Source: Yersinia enterocolitica subsp. enterocolitica
GTDB lineage: Bacteria > Pseudomonadota > Gammaproteobacteria > Enterobacterales > Enterobacteriaceae
Assembly: GCF_901472495.1 (NCBI RefSeq)
Contig: NZ_LR590469.1
Location: 2,356,001 to 2,420,000, forward strand
Reading direction: 5' to 3'
Length of the DNA stretch: 64,000 bases
The notes beneath the pieces are model-generated. The model made no database searches. It was not told the DNA's origin and worked only from the letters and a program-made list of their open reading frames with translations. Shown here one piece after another: positions 7,462 through 17,867 of this stretch. Every line of letters starts with the position of its first letter. The stretch's first letter is position 1. A program made the position numbers and the translations under genes.

Positions 7462-10349
7462 GGAGCCAATACCTTCTGCGGTAAGGTTGCTTGCAAGGCT
7501 GACGTTGTTGGATAGGTCGTCCATCCTTTAAGCACCGCATACCCACCCGCGGTTTGCCCCTGACCTTTAACCTGAGAAAGCAGTGCCAAGCCTTGTGGTT
7601 TGATAACCGCTTGCTGGAAGAAATCTGCCAATGCCGTGTTCGTCAGCAGTTTCACCTGAGCGATCATTTTCTCACGGCTATCAAAGGCAAAATTATTGCG
7701 ATTAAAATCATTGCTATATCGGCTAGCTTCTTCATCCAGCGTTTGTGGGCGTTGCAGTAATTGGTTGATTAACGCTTGTTTATATTGTTCAAAATCAGCC
7801 GGTTTCATTTCTCGCAGCCGCTTCTCAGCTTGTGGGTAGAATGCAAGATAGCGCTGATAAAGATAATCAGGCTGCTTGCTATTACTTTGCAGTAAGAAAC
7901 CTAAGCCCCATTGACGCCCTACTGACATTGGGAAGGCAAATACCGCGTAGCCGAGTTGTTCTGCTGTGCGCAGTTGATCATAGAACCACGGCTGCACAAT
8001 TTGCCCCAACAAGGCACTGTAAGCCATACCCTCAATTTCGGTATAACCCGTCGGCACATAGACGGCTGCCAGCGCAGCGTCAGAGCTGCTACCCAGCCGT
8101 TCCATATTGGCGAGCTGGGCTTTATCAACCACGACATCCTCACCAGTCCACCAGGTTGTTCCAGTCAAACTGAGTTGTTTTTTCAATGACTCGGCCAGAG
8201 ATATCACCTGCTCGGCAGTCATATTGCCTACCGCTAAGACTTCTACCGCAGACTGCTTGAGCAGGTCATCGCGATAAGTCACCACATCTTGCACGCTGAT
8301 GCTGTCCAGCAATTTACGTCGCTCGCTGCGTTCTGAATAAGGGACATGAGACAGTAACTTCGCTGGCTGAATAGCCAATTCATAAGCTTTACCCTTCTCA
8401 GCGACTTCCAATTGCTCACGATACCAAGACTTAGCTTGTGCCAATCTCTCTTTTGTTGGCGTGAAACTGGAATAACCTTCAACCAAAGAAGTCAGCAACT
8501 GCGGCATCCGCTGAGTGAAGCCATTTGCACTGACATACAAGCCATTATTCGGCGCTGTTGAGAAGCTGATCCCACCGATTGAAGCCTGATAACTCAACTC
8601 ATCCAGTGACAGCCCAGCCAGATAGTCAGTCAAAGCAAAAAGAACCTGATGACGGGCGGTGTCCAGAGCATGTGGATTACGGAAAGCAACGGAGATATCG
8701 GCTTTCGGTTCGTCAGCAAAATACTGACTTGGCATATAGAACACCCGCAGCCCTGATTGTTCAGCCACTTTCTGTGGTCGGGTGATATTTTTATCAGCTT
8801 TGATTAAAGAGAAGTTATCCGGAATATAGGGGTTAAGTACCGGTAAACTCAGCGTGATACCTTTCCCCAACTTCTGCCATTCTTGCATCTCTTGTGGGCT
8901 GATTTTGTTGACCTGATAAGGTGCATCAACAAAATAAGCGACTTTGTTATGAGGTTCTTCTGGGCTGACAAACCAGATACGAGCATTTTCCGGTGTCATT
9001 TCAGCCAGTCGCGCAGCAATGGCTTTTGGATCATACTTGTCAGCCAGATAAGGGGCATCAAGCACATGCTCGACAGGCACCCGCAACATCATATCCACCA
9101 GCCACTCGATGTAATCCATATCCCGCGTGATTGAGGGATAGCGGAAATCCAGATTTAATACATGGGCGATTTCATCAAAATAACTCTTTTTAATGCCATC
9201 TTTGTGCAGCATGTTGATGTAATCAAAAATGGCCGCTACCACGACATCCCGATTAGCCAGGCCTTTATCGGTAAGGGATACTGAAATGGAGAATACGCCG
9301 CCATTTCTGTCTACCATCGGGTCAGCACCCGCATTGATTGCATCAGCCAGCCCTTGTTTTTGTAACCAGTCAGACAAGGTATCTTTGCTACGATTACCTA
9401 TTAAATAACTGATATAGGTATCTGTTTTACTGCGAAATTCTGCACTGTTGTTTTCAATACGGAATTCGACTTTCAACTGTTTACGCGGTTGAGCTGGCAC
9501 ATAATGAATAATAATACCGGTTTGGTCTGCGGTGACCGCAGGGACAGTAATCGGCGGGACTTTTGCATCCCGGTTCGGGATACGACCAAAGGTATCAGCC
9601 GCTAATTGTGCCAATTGTTCCAAAGATTGATTGCTATACAGCACACCGACCATCAGGTTGGCGGAGTAATAACGGTGATAGAAGCTCAGAAGTTCATCAT
9701 GCAATTTACCGTCTGGCTTATCTTTAAGTGTGTCCAGATTTCCGCCCGAAAAACGCGCGCTGGGATGAGCTGGATTAAGAGTTTCTGCATTCACCTGCGC
9801 CATGCGCATACCATCGCGAGAGCGGGCCATCGTCAGCTCTGCATTCACCGCATTGCGCTCACGATCGGCATTAATCGGGTCTAACAGCGGCTCTGCAATA
9901 GCATCGGCTAAACGATCAACTGCCGGAGCCAATGCATCATTTTCAATTTCAAGATAATAAGCGGTTCGATACGAAGCCGTACTCGCATTATGGCTACCAC
10001 CATGCTTTTTCAAGAATTCAGAAAAACTACCTGGCTCAGGAAAACGCTTAGACCCCATCAGTAACATATGTTCTAAATAATGGGCTAATCCCAGTTGGTT
10101 ATTAGGATCTTCCAATGATCCAACAGGCAATGCCAAAGCAGCTAAAGACTTAGGTGCTTGCTTATCAGAGACCAACAACACCGTCATACCATTAGGCAAT
10201 TTTATTGCCTGATATTTACGCAGGTCATGTTCACTTTTGTGAATAACTTCTGCCAGTGGTTGCCATGCAGGAGTGTCAGCCCAACTTAATGGGGCCAGCA
10301 AACCTAATAAGAAAAATATGCCAATGATGCGGGCAAACTGTTTATGCAT
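7458..10349 (-). CDS. ptrA: Pitrilysin (protease III), periplasmic zinc metalloprotease
   Basis: The 963-residue product is an M16 protease that cleaves small proteins and peptides in the periplasm. It has a Sec signal peptide (hydrophobic FFLLGLLAPLSWA, cleavage near residue 24) and the inverted zinc motif HYLEH (H90, E93, H94). Length equals the E. coli enzyme (962). GGGAG lies upstream of the ATG. The stop overlaps the recB start by ATGA, so it is the first gene of the ptrA-recB-recD operon, and the promoter should lie in the 99-bp gap after recC. Confidence 0.97.
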   Translation of the reverse strand: MHKQFARIIGIFFLLGLLAPLSWADTPAWQPLAEVIHKSEHDLRKYQAIKLPNGMTVLLVSDKQAPKSLAALALPVGSLEDPNNQLGLAHYLEHMLLMGSKRFPEPGSFSEFLKKHGGSHNASTASYRTAYYLEIENDALAPAVDRLADAIAEPLLDPINADRERNAVNAELTMARSRDGMRMAQVNAETLNPAHPSARFSGGNLDTLKDKPDGKLHDELLSFYHRYYSANLMVGVLYSNQSLEQLAQLAADTFGRIPNRDAKVPPITVPAVTADQTGIIIHYVPAQPRKQLKVEFRIENNSAEFRSKTDTYISYLIGNRSKDTLSDWLQKQGLADAINAGADPMVDRNGGVFSISVSLTDKGLANRDVVVAAIFDYINMLHKDGIKKSYFDEIAHVLNLDFRYPSITRDMDYIEWLVDMMLRVPVEHVLDAPYLADKYDPKAIAARLAEMTPENARIWFVSPEEPHNKVAYFVDAPYQVNKISPQEMQEWQKLGKGITLSLPVLNPYIPDNFSLIKADKNITRPQKVAEQSGLRVFYMPSQYFADEPKADISVAFRNPHALDTARHQVLFALTDYLAGLSLDELSYQASIGGISFSTAPNNGLYVSANGFTQRMPQLLTSLVEGYSSFTPTKERLAQAKSWYREQLEVAEKGKAYELAIQPAKLLSHVPYSERSERRKLLDSISVQDVVTYRDDLLKQSAVEVLAVGNMTAEQVISLAESLKKQLSLTGTTWWTGEDVVVDKAQLANMERLGSSSDAALAAVYVPTGYTEIEGMAYSALLGQIVQPWFYDQLRTAEQLGYAVFAFPMSVGRQWGLGFLLQSNSKQPDYLYQRYLAFYPQAEKRLREMKPADFEQYKQALINQLLQRPQTLDEEASRYSNDFNRNNFAFDSREKMIAQVKLLTNTALADFFQQAVIKPQGLALLSQVKGQGQTAGGYAVLKGWTTYPTTSALQATLPQKVLAP

Positions 10350-10448
10350 TCCGTTTCTCCCTTAACCCCTTCAAAATTGCCGCTAAAACCTATATCCGGC
10401 TTCTGGTATTCAATCTGCACTAAAATCTGGTTTGGTCATGCATAACTA

Positions 10449-13400
10449 TCACGCCTTATTATGGCGAGCTATTGGTAATAAATAACGTTCAGTTTCATGT
10501 AATATCGTGTCGAGATGTTGGTTATCCATCAGGCTGAATACCCTTTGTATATAGTTATCCTCACCCTCTCCGGCAATCCGTTGGTCACCTTGCCAAACCT
10601 GTAAAAGTTTCATTCGGGCTTTGGTTTGTATTTCTTCATCCCACAAAATTTGCCCCGACTCGCGATCAAAACACTGACTCAACCATGCCCAGCCGCTTTT
10701 ACTCAGCAGTAGTAAAGGTTCGCACATACCTTGCTGATAGCCACTGATTAACTGCTGTAAATATTGCCGTGCTTCATTGCAATCCAGTGGGGCATAACGC
10801 CATGCAGTTCCTTTACGCCCATACATCCGGCTTTCACCCTCACCGCCTGCGGCGCAATACACCAAATGTTCAATCCATAATAGAAGCCCATCGACCGCCG
10901 TAAGTGCCGCTGGCCTCCAGCGAACTAAGCCATCTTCCTGAATTTGATGCATCCATCCAGTCAGGGTGGTATCGCCAAACTCAATATTTAGCTCAATACT
11001 GTGGCTCTCTTTGCGTTCAACACAAATTTGTTCAGCTAATGGCAGCATTTCTTCTTGCTGACTTTCCCAGTAAAGCTCGCCAAAAGAACCATAAGGAAGA
11101 TTGCCCGCCGCACGGGCACGGGTGAAGACAGTATTGATATCACTTTCTTCTATCAATGCATTCAATAGTTGAGTATTAAACTGATAACGGTTGAGGTTAT
11201 CCAAAGTAAAGGGTTCTTCATCAGGTAGTTCCGTTTCTTCAATAACGAAATTCACCCCCAATCGGAGTTGGAAAAAAGCCCTCACAGGGTGGCGATAGAA
11301 GCGGATTAATTCATCAAGAGTGATTTCAGGTAAGGGTTCTGGCGGCAGAGGCTGATTAAATTCTGGGTGCGCCGCGCCTCTGGACTCAGCAGCAGGTAAC
11401 CATTCAGCGGCATAGCTTTGTAACTCACTATTTTGGGTAAAATTCTCTGCTGCAAACGGCATACGCGCATGCCAGCAGAGTAAATGTTGAATGACCCGCT
11501 TGGCACTATCATCAGCACTGAGTTCTTCATCACCTGGCAAGTGATAACTTTGGGAAATGTATTCAATCAACTCACTAACCAGAACTGAAGGATAGCGCTT
11601 ACTGTTGTCTTGAATCGAGCGCCCGATATAACTGATATAGAGCTGCTGCTGGGCAGAGAGTAATGCTTCGAGGAACAGATAGCGGTCGTCATCACGGCGG
11701 CTACGGTCACCGCGCCGAACCTGTTTAGCCATCAAATCAAAACCTAGCGGTGGTAGTGTTCGTGGGTAAACACCGTCATTCATTCCTAATAAGCACACCA
11801 CTTTAAACGGGATTGAACGCATCGGCATCAGTGTACAGAAATTGATTGGCCCTGCGAGGAAGCGCTGGCTAATACGTTCATTGTCCAGACGCGAAGCCAG
11901 TTCATCCCGTAACAGATTCAGCGGCACAATATCAGGATATTGGGCAGCAATACCATAGCTGATAACCTTCTGCCATTGCTGCTCAATCAGAACCAGCACC
12001 GCTTCAGTATCATTATCGGGTTCAAAGAAGGTATCTAATAATTGACGGCATAATGGTAGCCATTCACTGAGTGAACGAGATTCGCTTAATTGCTGTCGCC
12101 ACTGGCTCAATTGCATCAACATATCCGCTAATTGCCCGGCAAGCTCAGCCGCTAAACCGCTGGATTCGTCATAGGGCAAAACCCCTTGCCAGTCACCGGC
12201 ATTGCTGTCCATAGCATAACCCAGCAGCATTCTAGTCAGGCCAAAATGCCAGGTATGCTGACCGGTTGCGGGCAGAGACAACTCGCGCACATTGTCATCA
12301 TCTAATCCCCAGCGGATACCTGACTCATCAACCCATTGCCGTAAACGGCGCAATCCATCTTCGGTAATACCAAATTTATTGGCTAAAACAGGCACTTCCA
12401 GCAGGGCTAATACCTGCTCAGAAGTAAAACGGCTCTGGGGCAAATCAAGTAGAGAGATAAAAGCCTGAAGTGCAGGATGTGCCTGGCTAGCCTTGCGGTC
12501 TGAAATCGCAAATGGCAAATAGCGATCCCCTGTAGCATTACCAAATGTGGCCTGAATATAGGGGGTATAGCTATCAATGTCAGCGACCATGACAATAATG
12601 TCACGCGGAGTCAGTTCGGGGTCAGCCTCTAATAATCGCAGCAGATTATCTTGTAAAACTTCAACTTCGCGCTGAGGGCTGTGGCAGACGTGCATGCTTA
12701 GGGAGCGATCCCTGAGATCTAATACTCGTTTTTGGTGGCTATGCGCTAATGTCTCTGGCGTAGTACCAATAATGGCGTGATCTTCAAGCTCTAGCATATC
12801 GTGTTGAATACCATGTAATAGGTTATCAGGTTCGATATCCACAAAAGCATGAACCTCTTGGATCTCATCAACTTGGGATAACAGATACATGTGGTCACGA
12901 CCAAGTCGCCCCCATGAGGCTAATAACGGGTTACTAAGATCTTGTTCACCATCAGCATTAAATAGTTGCTCCGCCTGCTCAGGGTCACGGAACAGTTTTA
13001 CTTCCACCGACTCACGATAATGTCTGCGTTTACGGCTTTGCAGCTTGGCCAGAAAAGCATAATCCTGAATGTCTCCCCAGAAATAACGGCACGGGTTAGT
13101 AAACATCAAATGAATATCGATGTGTTTACCCAGTGCTTGTAAGGCCTGTAAATAGATTGGGGGTAAAGCGGATATGCCACAGATGAATACTCGTTTGGGT
13201 AGCCCTGTCGGACAAACATCGGATTCGAGAAGTGTGCGAATAAAACGCTGATAGAGATTGGCGCGGTGCCATTCCGGTTGTTCTAATTGGCGGGTATAGC
13301 GCGTTAATTCAACCCACAGTAAAGCTTGCCACTGCTGGGCATCATCCAAATTATCAATGAGTTGACCACGTTCCCAACTCTCAAGCCATTCTGGGCGGTA

Positions 13401-13820
13401 CACCAGATATTGGTCAAAAAGGTCAGCGACGCGTGCCGCAAGTTGGTGAATTTTACGTTTATCGCTATCATCACTTAAATAGCGTTTCATCGCAGAAAAT
13501 ACCGGATTCTCCAATAGGTCAGGCAATAACCACATGAGTTTCCATGTCATGGCATCTTTGCTAAATGCGCTTTCTTTTGGGATGCCGGGTAACACGCGGG
13601 TAAACATTTCCCAGATAAAGGTCGCAGGCAATGGAAATTCAATATTAGCTGCAATACTAAATTGTTGAGCCAATTGCATTTGTAGCCATTGGGCCATACC
13701 TGGGCTTTGCACCAGTACCACTTCTTGCTGAAAAGGGTTATCCAACGGTTCTCGTTCTATCAGCGCAGTGGTTAGCGCTTTGAGTAAATCCAATTGATTA
13801 GAATGATAAACCGTGAACAT
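10449..13820 (-). CDS. recC: Exodeoxyribonuclease V gamma subunit RecC
   Basis: RecC is the Chi-recognition and scaffold subunit of RecBCD: it splits the duplex and carries inactive helicase and nuclease folds. The 1123 residues match the E. coli length (1122), beginning MFTVYHSNQLDLLKALT and keeping family blocks such as PLGFDLMAKQVRRGDRSRRD. AGGGAG precedes the ATG. It is separated from ptrA by 99 bp and from ppdC by 150 bp, so it probably has its own promoter besides read-through from the pseudopilin genes. Confidence 0.97.
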   Translation of the reverse strand: MFTVYHSNQLDLLKALTTALIEREPLDNPFQQEVVLVQSPGMAQWLQMQLAQQFSIAANIEFPLPATFIWEMFTRVLPGIPKESAFSKDAMTWKLMWLLPDLLENPVFSAMKRYLSDDSDKRKIHQLAARVADLFDQYLVYRPEWLESWERGQLIDNLDDAQQWQALLWVELTRYTRQLEQPEWHRANLYQRFIRTLLESDVCPTGLPKRVFICGISALPPIYLQALQALGKHIDIHLMFTNPCRYFWGDIQDYAFLAKLQSRKRRHYRESVEVKLFRDPEQAEQLFNADGEQDLSNPLLASWGRLGRDHMYLLSQVDEIQEVHAFVDIEPDNLLHGIQHDMLELEDHAIIGTTPETLAHSHQKRVLDLRDRSLSMHVCHSPQREVEVLQDNLLRLLEADPELTPRDIIVMVADIDSYTPYIQATFGNATGDRYLPFAISDRKASQAHPALQAFISLLDLPQSRFTSEQVLALLEVPVLANKFGITEDGLRRLRQWVDESGIRWGLDDDNVRELSLPATGQHTWHFGLTRMLLGYAMDSNAGDWQGVLPYDESSGLAAELAGQLADMLMQLSQWRQQLSESRSLSEWLPLCRQLLDTFFEPDNDTEAVLVLIEQQWQKVISYGIAAQYPDIVPLNLLRDELASRLDNERISQRFLAGPINFCTLMPMRSIPFKVVCLLGMNDGVYPRTLPPLGFDLMAKQVRRGDRSRRDDDRYLFLEALLSAQQQLYISYIGRSIQDNSKRYPSVLVSELIEYISQSYHLPGDEELSADDSAKRVIQHLLCWHARMPFAAENFTQNSELQSYAAEWLPAAESRGAAHPEFNQPLPPEPLPEITLDELIRFYRHPVRAFFQLRLGVNFVIEETELPDEEPFTLDNLNRYQFNTQLLNALIEESDINTVFTRARAAGNLPYGSFGELYWESQQEEMLPLAEQICVERKESHSIELNIEFGDTTLTGWMHQIQEDGLVRWRPAALTAVDGLLLWIEHLVYCAAGGEGESRMYGRKGTAWRYAPLDCNEARQYLQQLISGYQQGMCEPLLLLSKSGWAWLSQCFDRESGQILWDEEIQTKARMKLLQVWQGDQRIAGEGEDNYIQRVFSLMDNQHLDTILHETERYLLPIARHNKA

Positions 13821-13970
13821 GATGACTCCCTTAAGGCACTATGGAGAATATCCATAAATGATTAAACCAGCTAATTATCACTTGTGGATAAATCCTGAGG
13901 TTTAATACTCTAACTTGATAATGAATGAGCGCAATAGGTTATCGTCATTATCCTATTTATAGCCATACCA

Positions 13971-14357
13971 CTAACTCCCTTCACTCGTATGACAAAACCA
14001 GCGACTTAATTCTGCCTGCTGCTTCGGTTGTATTCTCAGGGTAAATGTAAACTCCGTGCACTCCCCATCAATTCGCTTTATAAACTGATGGTATTGCCAG
14101 TGAGGTTTGATTCCGGAGGTAAGTGCCTTAGCAGGCTTGTCACCACCACTGTCAATATGCTGATTAAGCAAAGACCACGCCTGACGTTGTTGCCATAAAG
14201 AAGAAAAACCCTGCAAAAGTGCCTGATGGTATTGCAGTAATCCCAGCAGCGAGACCGAGAAAAAAAGTGCTGCAATTAAGGCCTCTGGCAGGCTAAACCC
14301 CTGTTGGATTTGATTTTTAGCATACCGTCGCCAGACACAATATCTTATTAAAGGCAA
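13971..14357 (-). CDS. ppdC: Prepilin-like protein PpdC
   Basis: 128 residues. The N terminus has a short basic leader and a type IV prepilin peptidase site, QQG|FSLPEALIAALFFS, with the glutamate at +5 and a hydrophobic helix. In E. coli the ppdA-ppdB-ygdB-ppdC cluster sits upstream of recC as here and encodes minor pseudopilins. They are thought to prime a type IV pilus and belong to the Sxy/CRP competence regulon. The start overlaps the end of the ygdB-like gene by 10 bp. Function in this organism is inferred from family and position. Confidence 0.85.
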   Translation of the reverse strand: MPLIRYCVWRRYAKNQIQQGFSLPEALIAALFFSVSLLGLLQYHQALLQGFSSLWQQRQAWSLLNQHIDSGGDKPAKALTSGIKPHWQYHQFIKRIDGECTEFTFTLRIQPKQQAELSRWFCHTSEGS

Positions 14358-14815
14358 AATTTAGCATCCTTGTCCGGGCAAAAATCCAGCCAACCATGAG
14401 CAGCTTTCACCAATCGATACTGTCCTTCATTTCCTTGTTCTGCATTCAGTTTAGTTCGTTGGTAAAGCATCAAAGGCGGCTGAGTTCCGAAAGATTGGCT
14501 TTCTCCCCTAAGAATAAAAAAGCCAGCCAGCGATGACGGTCTAATACAGGCTTTTAAGCCATATTGTGGCTGCTCATGACAATGCCATACTGCTCCCCTC
14601 TGCCACTGCAAGCTGAATGACCAATTCTGGGTTACGCCCCAATTCAATGATGATGTCGCCTGATTAAAGGCACGCAAGTGGCGCTGTTCCTCCGCGGTAA
14701 TTTTATGAATATTATCCAATTGTCGATGTAAGGCTGACAGCAAAAATAAGCCAAGCGCAAAAAGAGTAGCGATGGCAGCCAAAGTACTCGTCCCCCGCTG
14801 TTGCTCCAGTCTCAT
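14348..14815 (-). CDS. ygdB: YgdB-like minor pseudopilin (PilX/GspK-type N terminus)
   Basis: 155 residues starting MRLEQQRGTSTLAAIATLFALGLFLL: a short leader, a glycine cleavage position and one hydrophobic helix, without the usual glutamate at +5. That is typical of the PilX-like member of minor pilin sets. The rest is a small soluble domain with several cysteines (positions about 94, 101, 147, 154). It overlaps ppdB by 4 bp and ppdC by 10 bp, so the set is translated as one unit. Confidence 0.8.
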   Translation of the reverse strand: MRLEQQRGTSTLAAIATLFALGLFLLSALHRQLDNIHKITAEEQRHLRAFNQATSSLNWGVTQNWSFSLQWQRGAVWHCHEQPQYGLKACIRPSSLAGFFILRGESQSFGTQPPLMLYQRTKLNAEQGNEGQYRLVKAAHGWLDFCPDKDAKFCL

Positions 14816-15438
14816 AAATTATCCCCACGAATGGTATAAGTCAGTTGACGGTGTATTGTCGGATTACCTCTTTTTTGTCCCGCCAATTGCACGCGATAAA
14901 CCTGATCTGAGGTTTGCTGTGGCAATCGGCTAACAGAAAAATGCGTAATAGTGATGTCTTTCGGATCAAGCAGCTTTTCCCAACCACCGCCAGAACAGTT
15001 CAATTTTCCGCGTTGGCTTTCTAATGTTTTTTTACGTAGGCGATAACCAAAGTATTCGGACTCCTGATGTTTTGCCCCTTCCCAGCGACCATTGCGGTTG
15101 AGGTCATAAGCAACAATCAGGCAAGAGTTTGAGGCTTCACTTGGGTAACTAGCTGTTATAATTGCCTCTCCCTGACACTCGCCGTGACAAAATCCCGCCC
15201 GCCGAAGATCCTTTTCCAATACCGCCATAACCTGACTGAGAGCTAACTCCAGATGATAATGTTGCTGCAATATTGATATTTGCTTGTGTAATTGGGGGAA
15301 AACTTGTGTGGCGGCCATAATAATCATACTACCAACACCCAATGCCAGCATCATTTCTGGCAAGGTAAAACCGGCCCTGTATTTATGCGAAAAATGACTT
15401 GGTACGCAGACATCCAGCTTCTTTGTTATTTCTGGCAT
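14812..15438 (-). CDS. ppdB: Prepilin-like protein PpdB
   Basis: 208 residues. A leader of about 23 residues ends in YRAG|FTLPEMMLALGVGSMIIM, a type IV prepilin site with glutamate at +5. The body contains CHGECQGE and a stretch resembling PilW/PpdB-type pseudopilins. It overlaps ppdA by 13 bp and the ygdB-like gene by 4 bp. The leader is longer than in E. coli; an internal methionine at residue 26 would lose the signal, so the long start is preferred. Confidence 0.83.
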   Translation of the reverse strand: MPEITKKLDVCVPSHFSHKYRAGFTLPEMMLALGVGSMIIMAATQVFPQLHKQISILQQHYHLELALSQVMAVLEKDLRRAGFCHGECQGEAIITASYPSEASNSCLIVAYDLNRNGRWEGAKHQESEYFGYRLRKKTLESQRGKLNCSGGGWEKLLDPKDITITHFSVSRLPQQTSDQVYRVQLAGQKRGNPTIHRQLTYTIRGDNL

Positions 15439-15962
15439 AAATGAATCCCTGCTATTGATTGCCCCTCACTACATAGTCGGATTCGCCCACGGCTGGAGAT
15501 AATTAACCGGATATGCCCCGCCGGGTTACTGAGCATAATATTTCCTGCCTGCGCCGTATTTCTGATGCCATAAAAACCAATTTCTTTATTTAAAGAAATC
15601 GTAATAGAAACATCAGGATAAGGTGGAGTAAATATTCCCCCCTCTAATAAAGAACAGGCTATTGTTGGCTTATTACCACTGCCTAAACACCCCTGCCCGT
15701 CTTGCCGTATCCACAATAATGTTGTGCTATTGCTGCGATTAGCCTTGGCCTGTAAATGTGTTAGAAAGGCAAGTAACTGGCGAGCACTGTCCGCGAGCCT
15801 CTCCCGCTGTCGGTAATGGTGCCAACTCTGCGCACCCCATACTGTCATGATACCGGCCAAGGCAATGACTAATAGCAGTTCAATAAGGCTAATACCTTTT
15901 TGTTTTTTAATAATATTTCCGCTGATCAAACGCAGTTTATTGAGTCGTAGATTGGTTTTCAT
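15426..15962 (-). CDS. ppdA: Prepilin-like protein PpdA
   Basis: 178 residues with prepilin site KKQKG|ISLIELLLVIALAGI and a C-terminal block GHIRLIISSRGRIRLC that matches the end of E. coli PpdA. It is a GspH/FimT-type minor pseudopilin and the first gene of the four-gene set reading toward recC. The 231-bp gap to thyA upstream should hold the promoter. I looked there for the CRP-S site of the competence regulon and did not see a convincing one. Confidence 0.83.
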   Translation of the reverse strand: MKTNLRLNKLRLISGNIIKKQKGISLIELLLVIALAGIMTVWGAQSWHHYRQRERLADSARQLLAFLTHLQAKANRSNSTTLLWIRQDGQGCLGSGNKPTIACSLLEGGIFTPPYPDVSITISLNKEIGFYGIRNTAQAGNIMLSNPAGHIRLIISSRGRIRLCSEGQSIAGIHLCQK

Positions 15963-16164
15963 GGCGTGAGTTTACGTCGTGAAAAATTGAGATCCAGTAG
16001 CCGTTAATTAAGGCTGGAAGTGGTACGCAAAATTTTATTTATAGCGACAGAAATACCAATAAAGGTGCGGCGCGCTTCGCAGTTTTTTGCCAATAGACGT
16101 AGTAGATAAAATGAAAGGAATGGCTATTAGAGGGGGTGTTGCAGGCTAATGATTAGTGGGTATA

Positions 16165-16188
16165 TACCGGAGCCAAACGGCTCCGGTA
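16165..16188 (-). terminator. Stem-loop after thyA
   Basis: A perfect 10-bp stem, TACCGGAGCC (16165-16174) with GGCTCCGGTA (16179-16188), loop AAAC. It stands 6 bases after the thyA stop. No long T-run follows on the minus strand, so it may act as a weak terminator or a 3'-end stabiliser. Confidence 0.65.
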
Positions 16189-16193
16189 AAACA

Positions 16194-16988
16194 TCAGATA
16201 GCAATCGGGGCTTTGATGCCAGGGTGAGGGTCATACCCTTCAATTTCAAAATCTTCGAAACGATAGTCAAACAATGAAGCAGGTTTACGTTTGATAATCA
16301 GTTTTGGCAGCGCCCGCGGTTCACGGCTTAATTGCAGGTGAGTTTGCTCAATATGGTTGCTGTATAAGTGCGTATCGCCCCCCGTCCAAACAAAATCACC
16401 CACTGCCAAATCACATTGCTGCGCCATCATATGTACCAGTAATGCATAGCTGGCAATGTTAAATGGTAAGCCGAGGAACACATCGCAAGAGCGTTGATAT
16501 AGCTGACAAGATAGCTTGCCATCAGCCACATAAAACTGGAAGAAAGCATGGCACGGTGCCAAAGCCATTTGATCCAACTCACCCACATTCCATGCAGAAA
16601 CGATGATACGACGGGAGTTTGGGTCTTGCTTAAGCTGTTGCACTACCTTACTCAGTTGGTCAATCTGGCGGCCATCAGCAGCGCCCCAAGCGCGCCATTG
16701 CTTACCATAAACCGGGCCAAGATCACCGTTTTCATCGGCCCACTCATCCCAGATTGAGACGTTATTTTCCTTCAGATAACCAATATTGGTATCGCCATTG
16801 AGGAACCATAACAACTCATGAATGATGGAACGCAAATGGCAGCGCTTGGTGGTTACCAGCGGGAAACCATCTTGTAAATTGAAACGCATCTGATGCCCAA
16901 AAATCGACAGCGTCCCAGTACCGGTGCGGTCATCTTTAGTAGTGCCTTCTTCCAGCACTTTTTTCATCAAATCCAGATACTGTTTCAT
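16194..16988 (-). CDS. thyA: Thymidylate synthase ThyA
   Basis: Methylates dUMP to dTMP using methylenetetrahydrofolate. 264 residues, the same as E. coli. The catalytic cysteine is C146 in LAPCHAFFQFY, with the folate and dUMP loops (RTGTGT; CQLYQRSCDVFLGLPFNIASYA) present. GAGGT lies 8 bases before the ATG. It follows lgt after 6 bp, and the lgt-thyA pairing is the E. coli arrangement. Confidence 0.99.
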   Translation of the reverse strand: MKQYLDLMKKVLEEGTTKDDRTGTGTLSIFGHQMRFNLQDGFPLVTTKRCHLRSIIHELLWFLNGDTNIGYLKENNVSIWDEWADENGDLGPVYGKQWRAWGAADGRQIDQLSKVVQQLKQDPNSRRIIVSAWNVGELDQMALAPCHAFFQFYVADGKLSCQLYQRSCDVFLGLPFNIASYALLVHMMAQQCDLAVGDFVWTGGDTHLYSNHIEQTHLQLSREPRALPKLIIKRKPASLFDYRFEDFEIEGYDPHPGIKAPIAI

Positions 16989-16994
16989 GTTACC

Positions 16995-17867
16995 TCACGA
17001 AAGTTGTTGCGCAGGACGGCGATACGCCCAAATCATCATAATGATACCGGCCAGAATCATAGGTACAGAGAGGATCTGCCCCATGCTGATCCCGCCGTCG
17101 AACAAGCCAAGCTGGGCATCAGGCTGGCGGAAACATTCCACAATAATTCGGAACGCACCATAACCAATCAGGAACAGGCCTGAAACACTGCCCATAGGGC
17201 GCGGCTTGCGGATAAACAGGTTCAAGATGATAAACAGCACCACCCCTTCCAGAATCATTTCATATAATTGCGAAGGGTGACGTGGCAATACACCGTATTG
17301 ATTGAAGATTGCCTGCCATTTAGCAGGGTCTGCGGCAACAATCGCAATATCTTCGCCCCGAGAAGTCGGGAACAGCATCGCCCATGGAGTATCCGTTGTG
17401 ACCCGGCCCCACAGCTCACCGTTAATAAAGTTACCCAAGCGGCCAGCACCTAAGCCAAATGGAATCAGTGGAGCAATAAAATCAGCAACCTGGAAGAAAT
17501 GGCGCTTGGTACGGCGAGCGAACCACAACATCACACAGATAACACCAATCAAACCGCCGTGGAATGACATGCCGCCATCCCACACCTTAAACAGGTAGAG
17601 TGGATTATCGAGGAACAGCGGCAGGTTATAGAACAGAACATAACCAACACGCCCCCCGACAAATACCCCGAGGAAGCCGGCGTAAAGGAGATTTTCAACT
17701 TCTTCTTTGGTCCAGCCGCTGCCCGGCTTATTGGCCCGACGAACCGCCAACCACATAGCGAAGACGAAGCCCACCAAGTACATCAGGCCATACCAATGCA
17801 GGGAAACCGGGCCAATTGAGAAAATGACCGGATCGAATTTAGGAAACGCCAGATAGCTATTGCTCAT
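16995..17867 (-). CDS. lgt: Prolipoprotein diacylglyceryl transferase Lgt
   Basis: An inner-membrane enzyme that moves diacylglycerol from phosphatidylglycerol to the lipobox cysteine, the first step of lipoprotein maturation. The 290 residues have about seven membrane segments, the HGGLIGVI motif containing the essential histidine, and the Lgt signature GRLGNFINGELWGR. Upstream partner of thyA. The 127 bp before it separates it from ptsP. Confidence 0.98.
   Translation of the reverse strand: MSNSYLAFPKFDPVIFSIGPVSLHWYGLMYLVGFVFAMWLAVRRANKPGSGWTKEEVENLLYAGFLGVFVGGRVGYVLFYNLPLFLDNPLYLFKVWDGGMSFHGGLIGVICVMLWFARRTKRHFFQVADFIAPLIPFGLGAGRLGNFINGELWGRVTTDTPWAMLFPTSRGEDIAIVAADPAKWQAIFNQYGVLPRHPSQLYEMILEGVVLFIILNLFIRKPRPMGSVSGLFLIGYGAFRIIVECFRQPDAQLGLFDGGISMGQILSVPMILAGIIMMIWAYRRPAQQLS

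Noticed and set aside
7462..7524. Longer N terminus for RecB
   Set aside because: The extra 21 codons lie inside ptrA and have no counterpart in E. coli RecB; the ATGA overlap at 7461 explains the start better.
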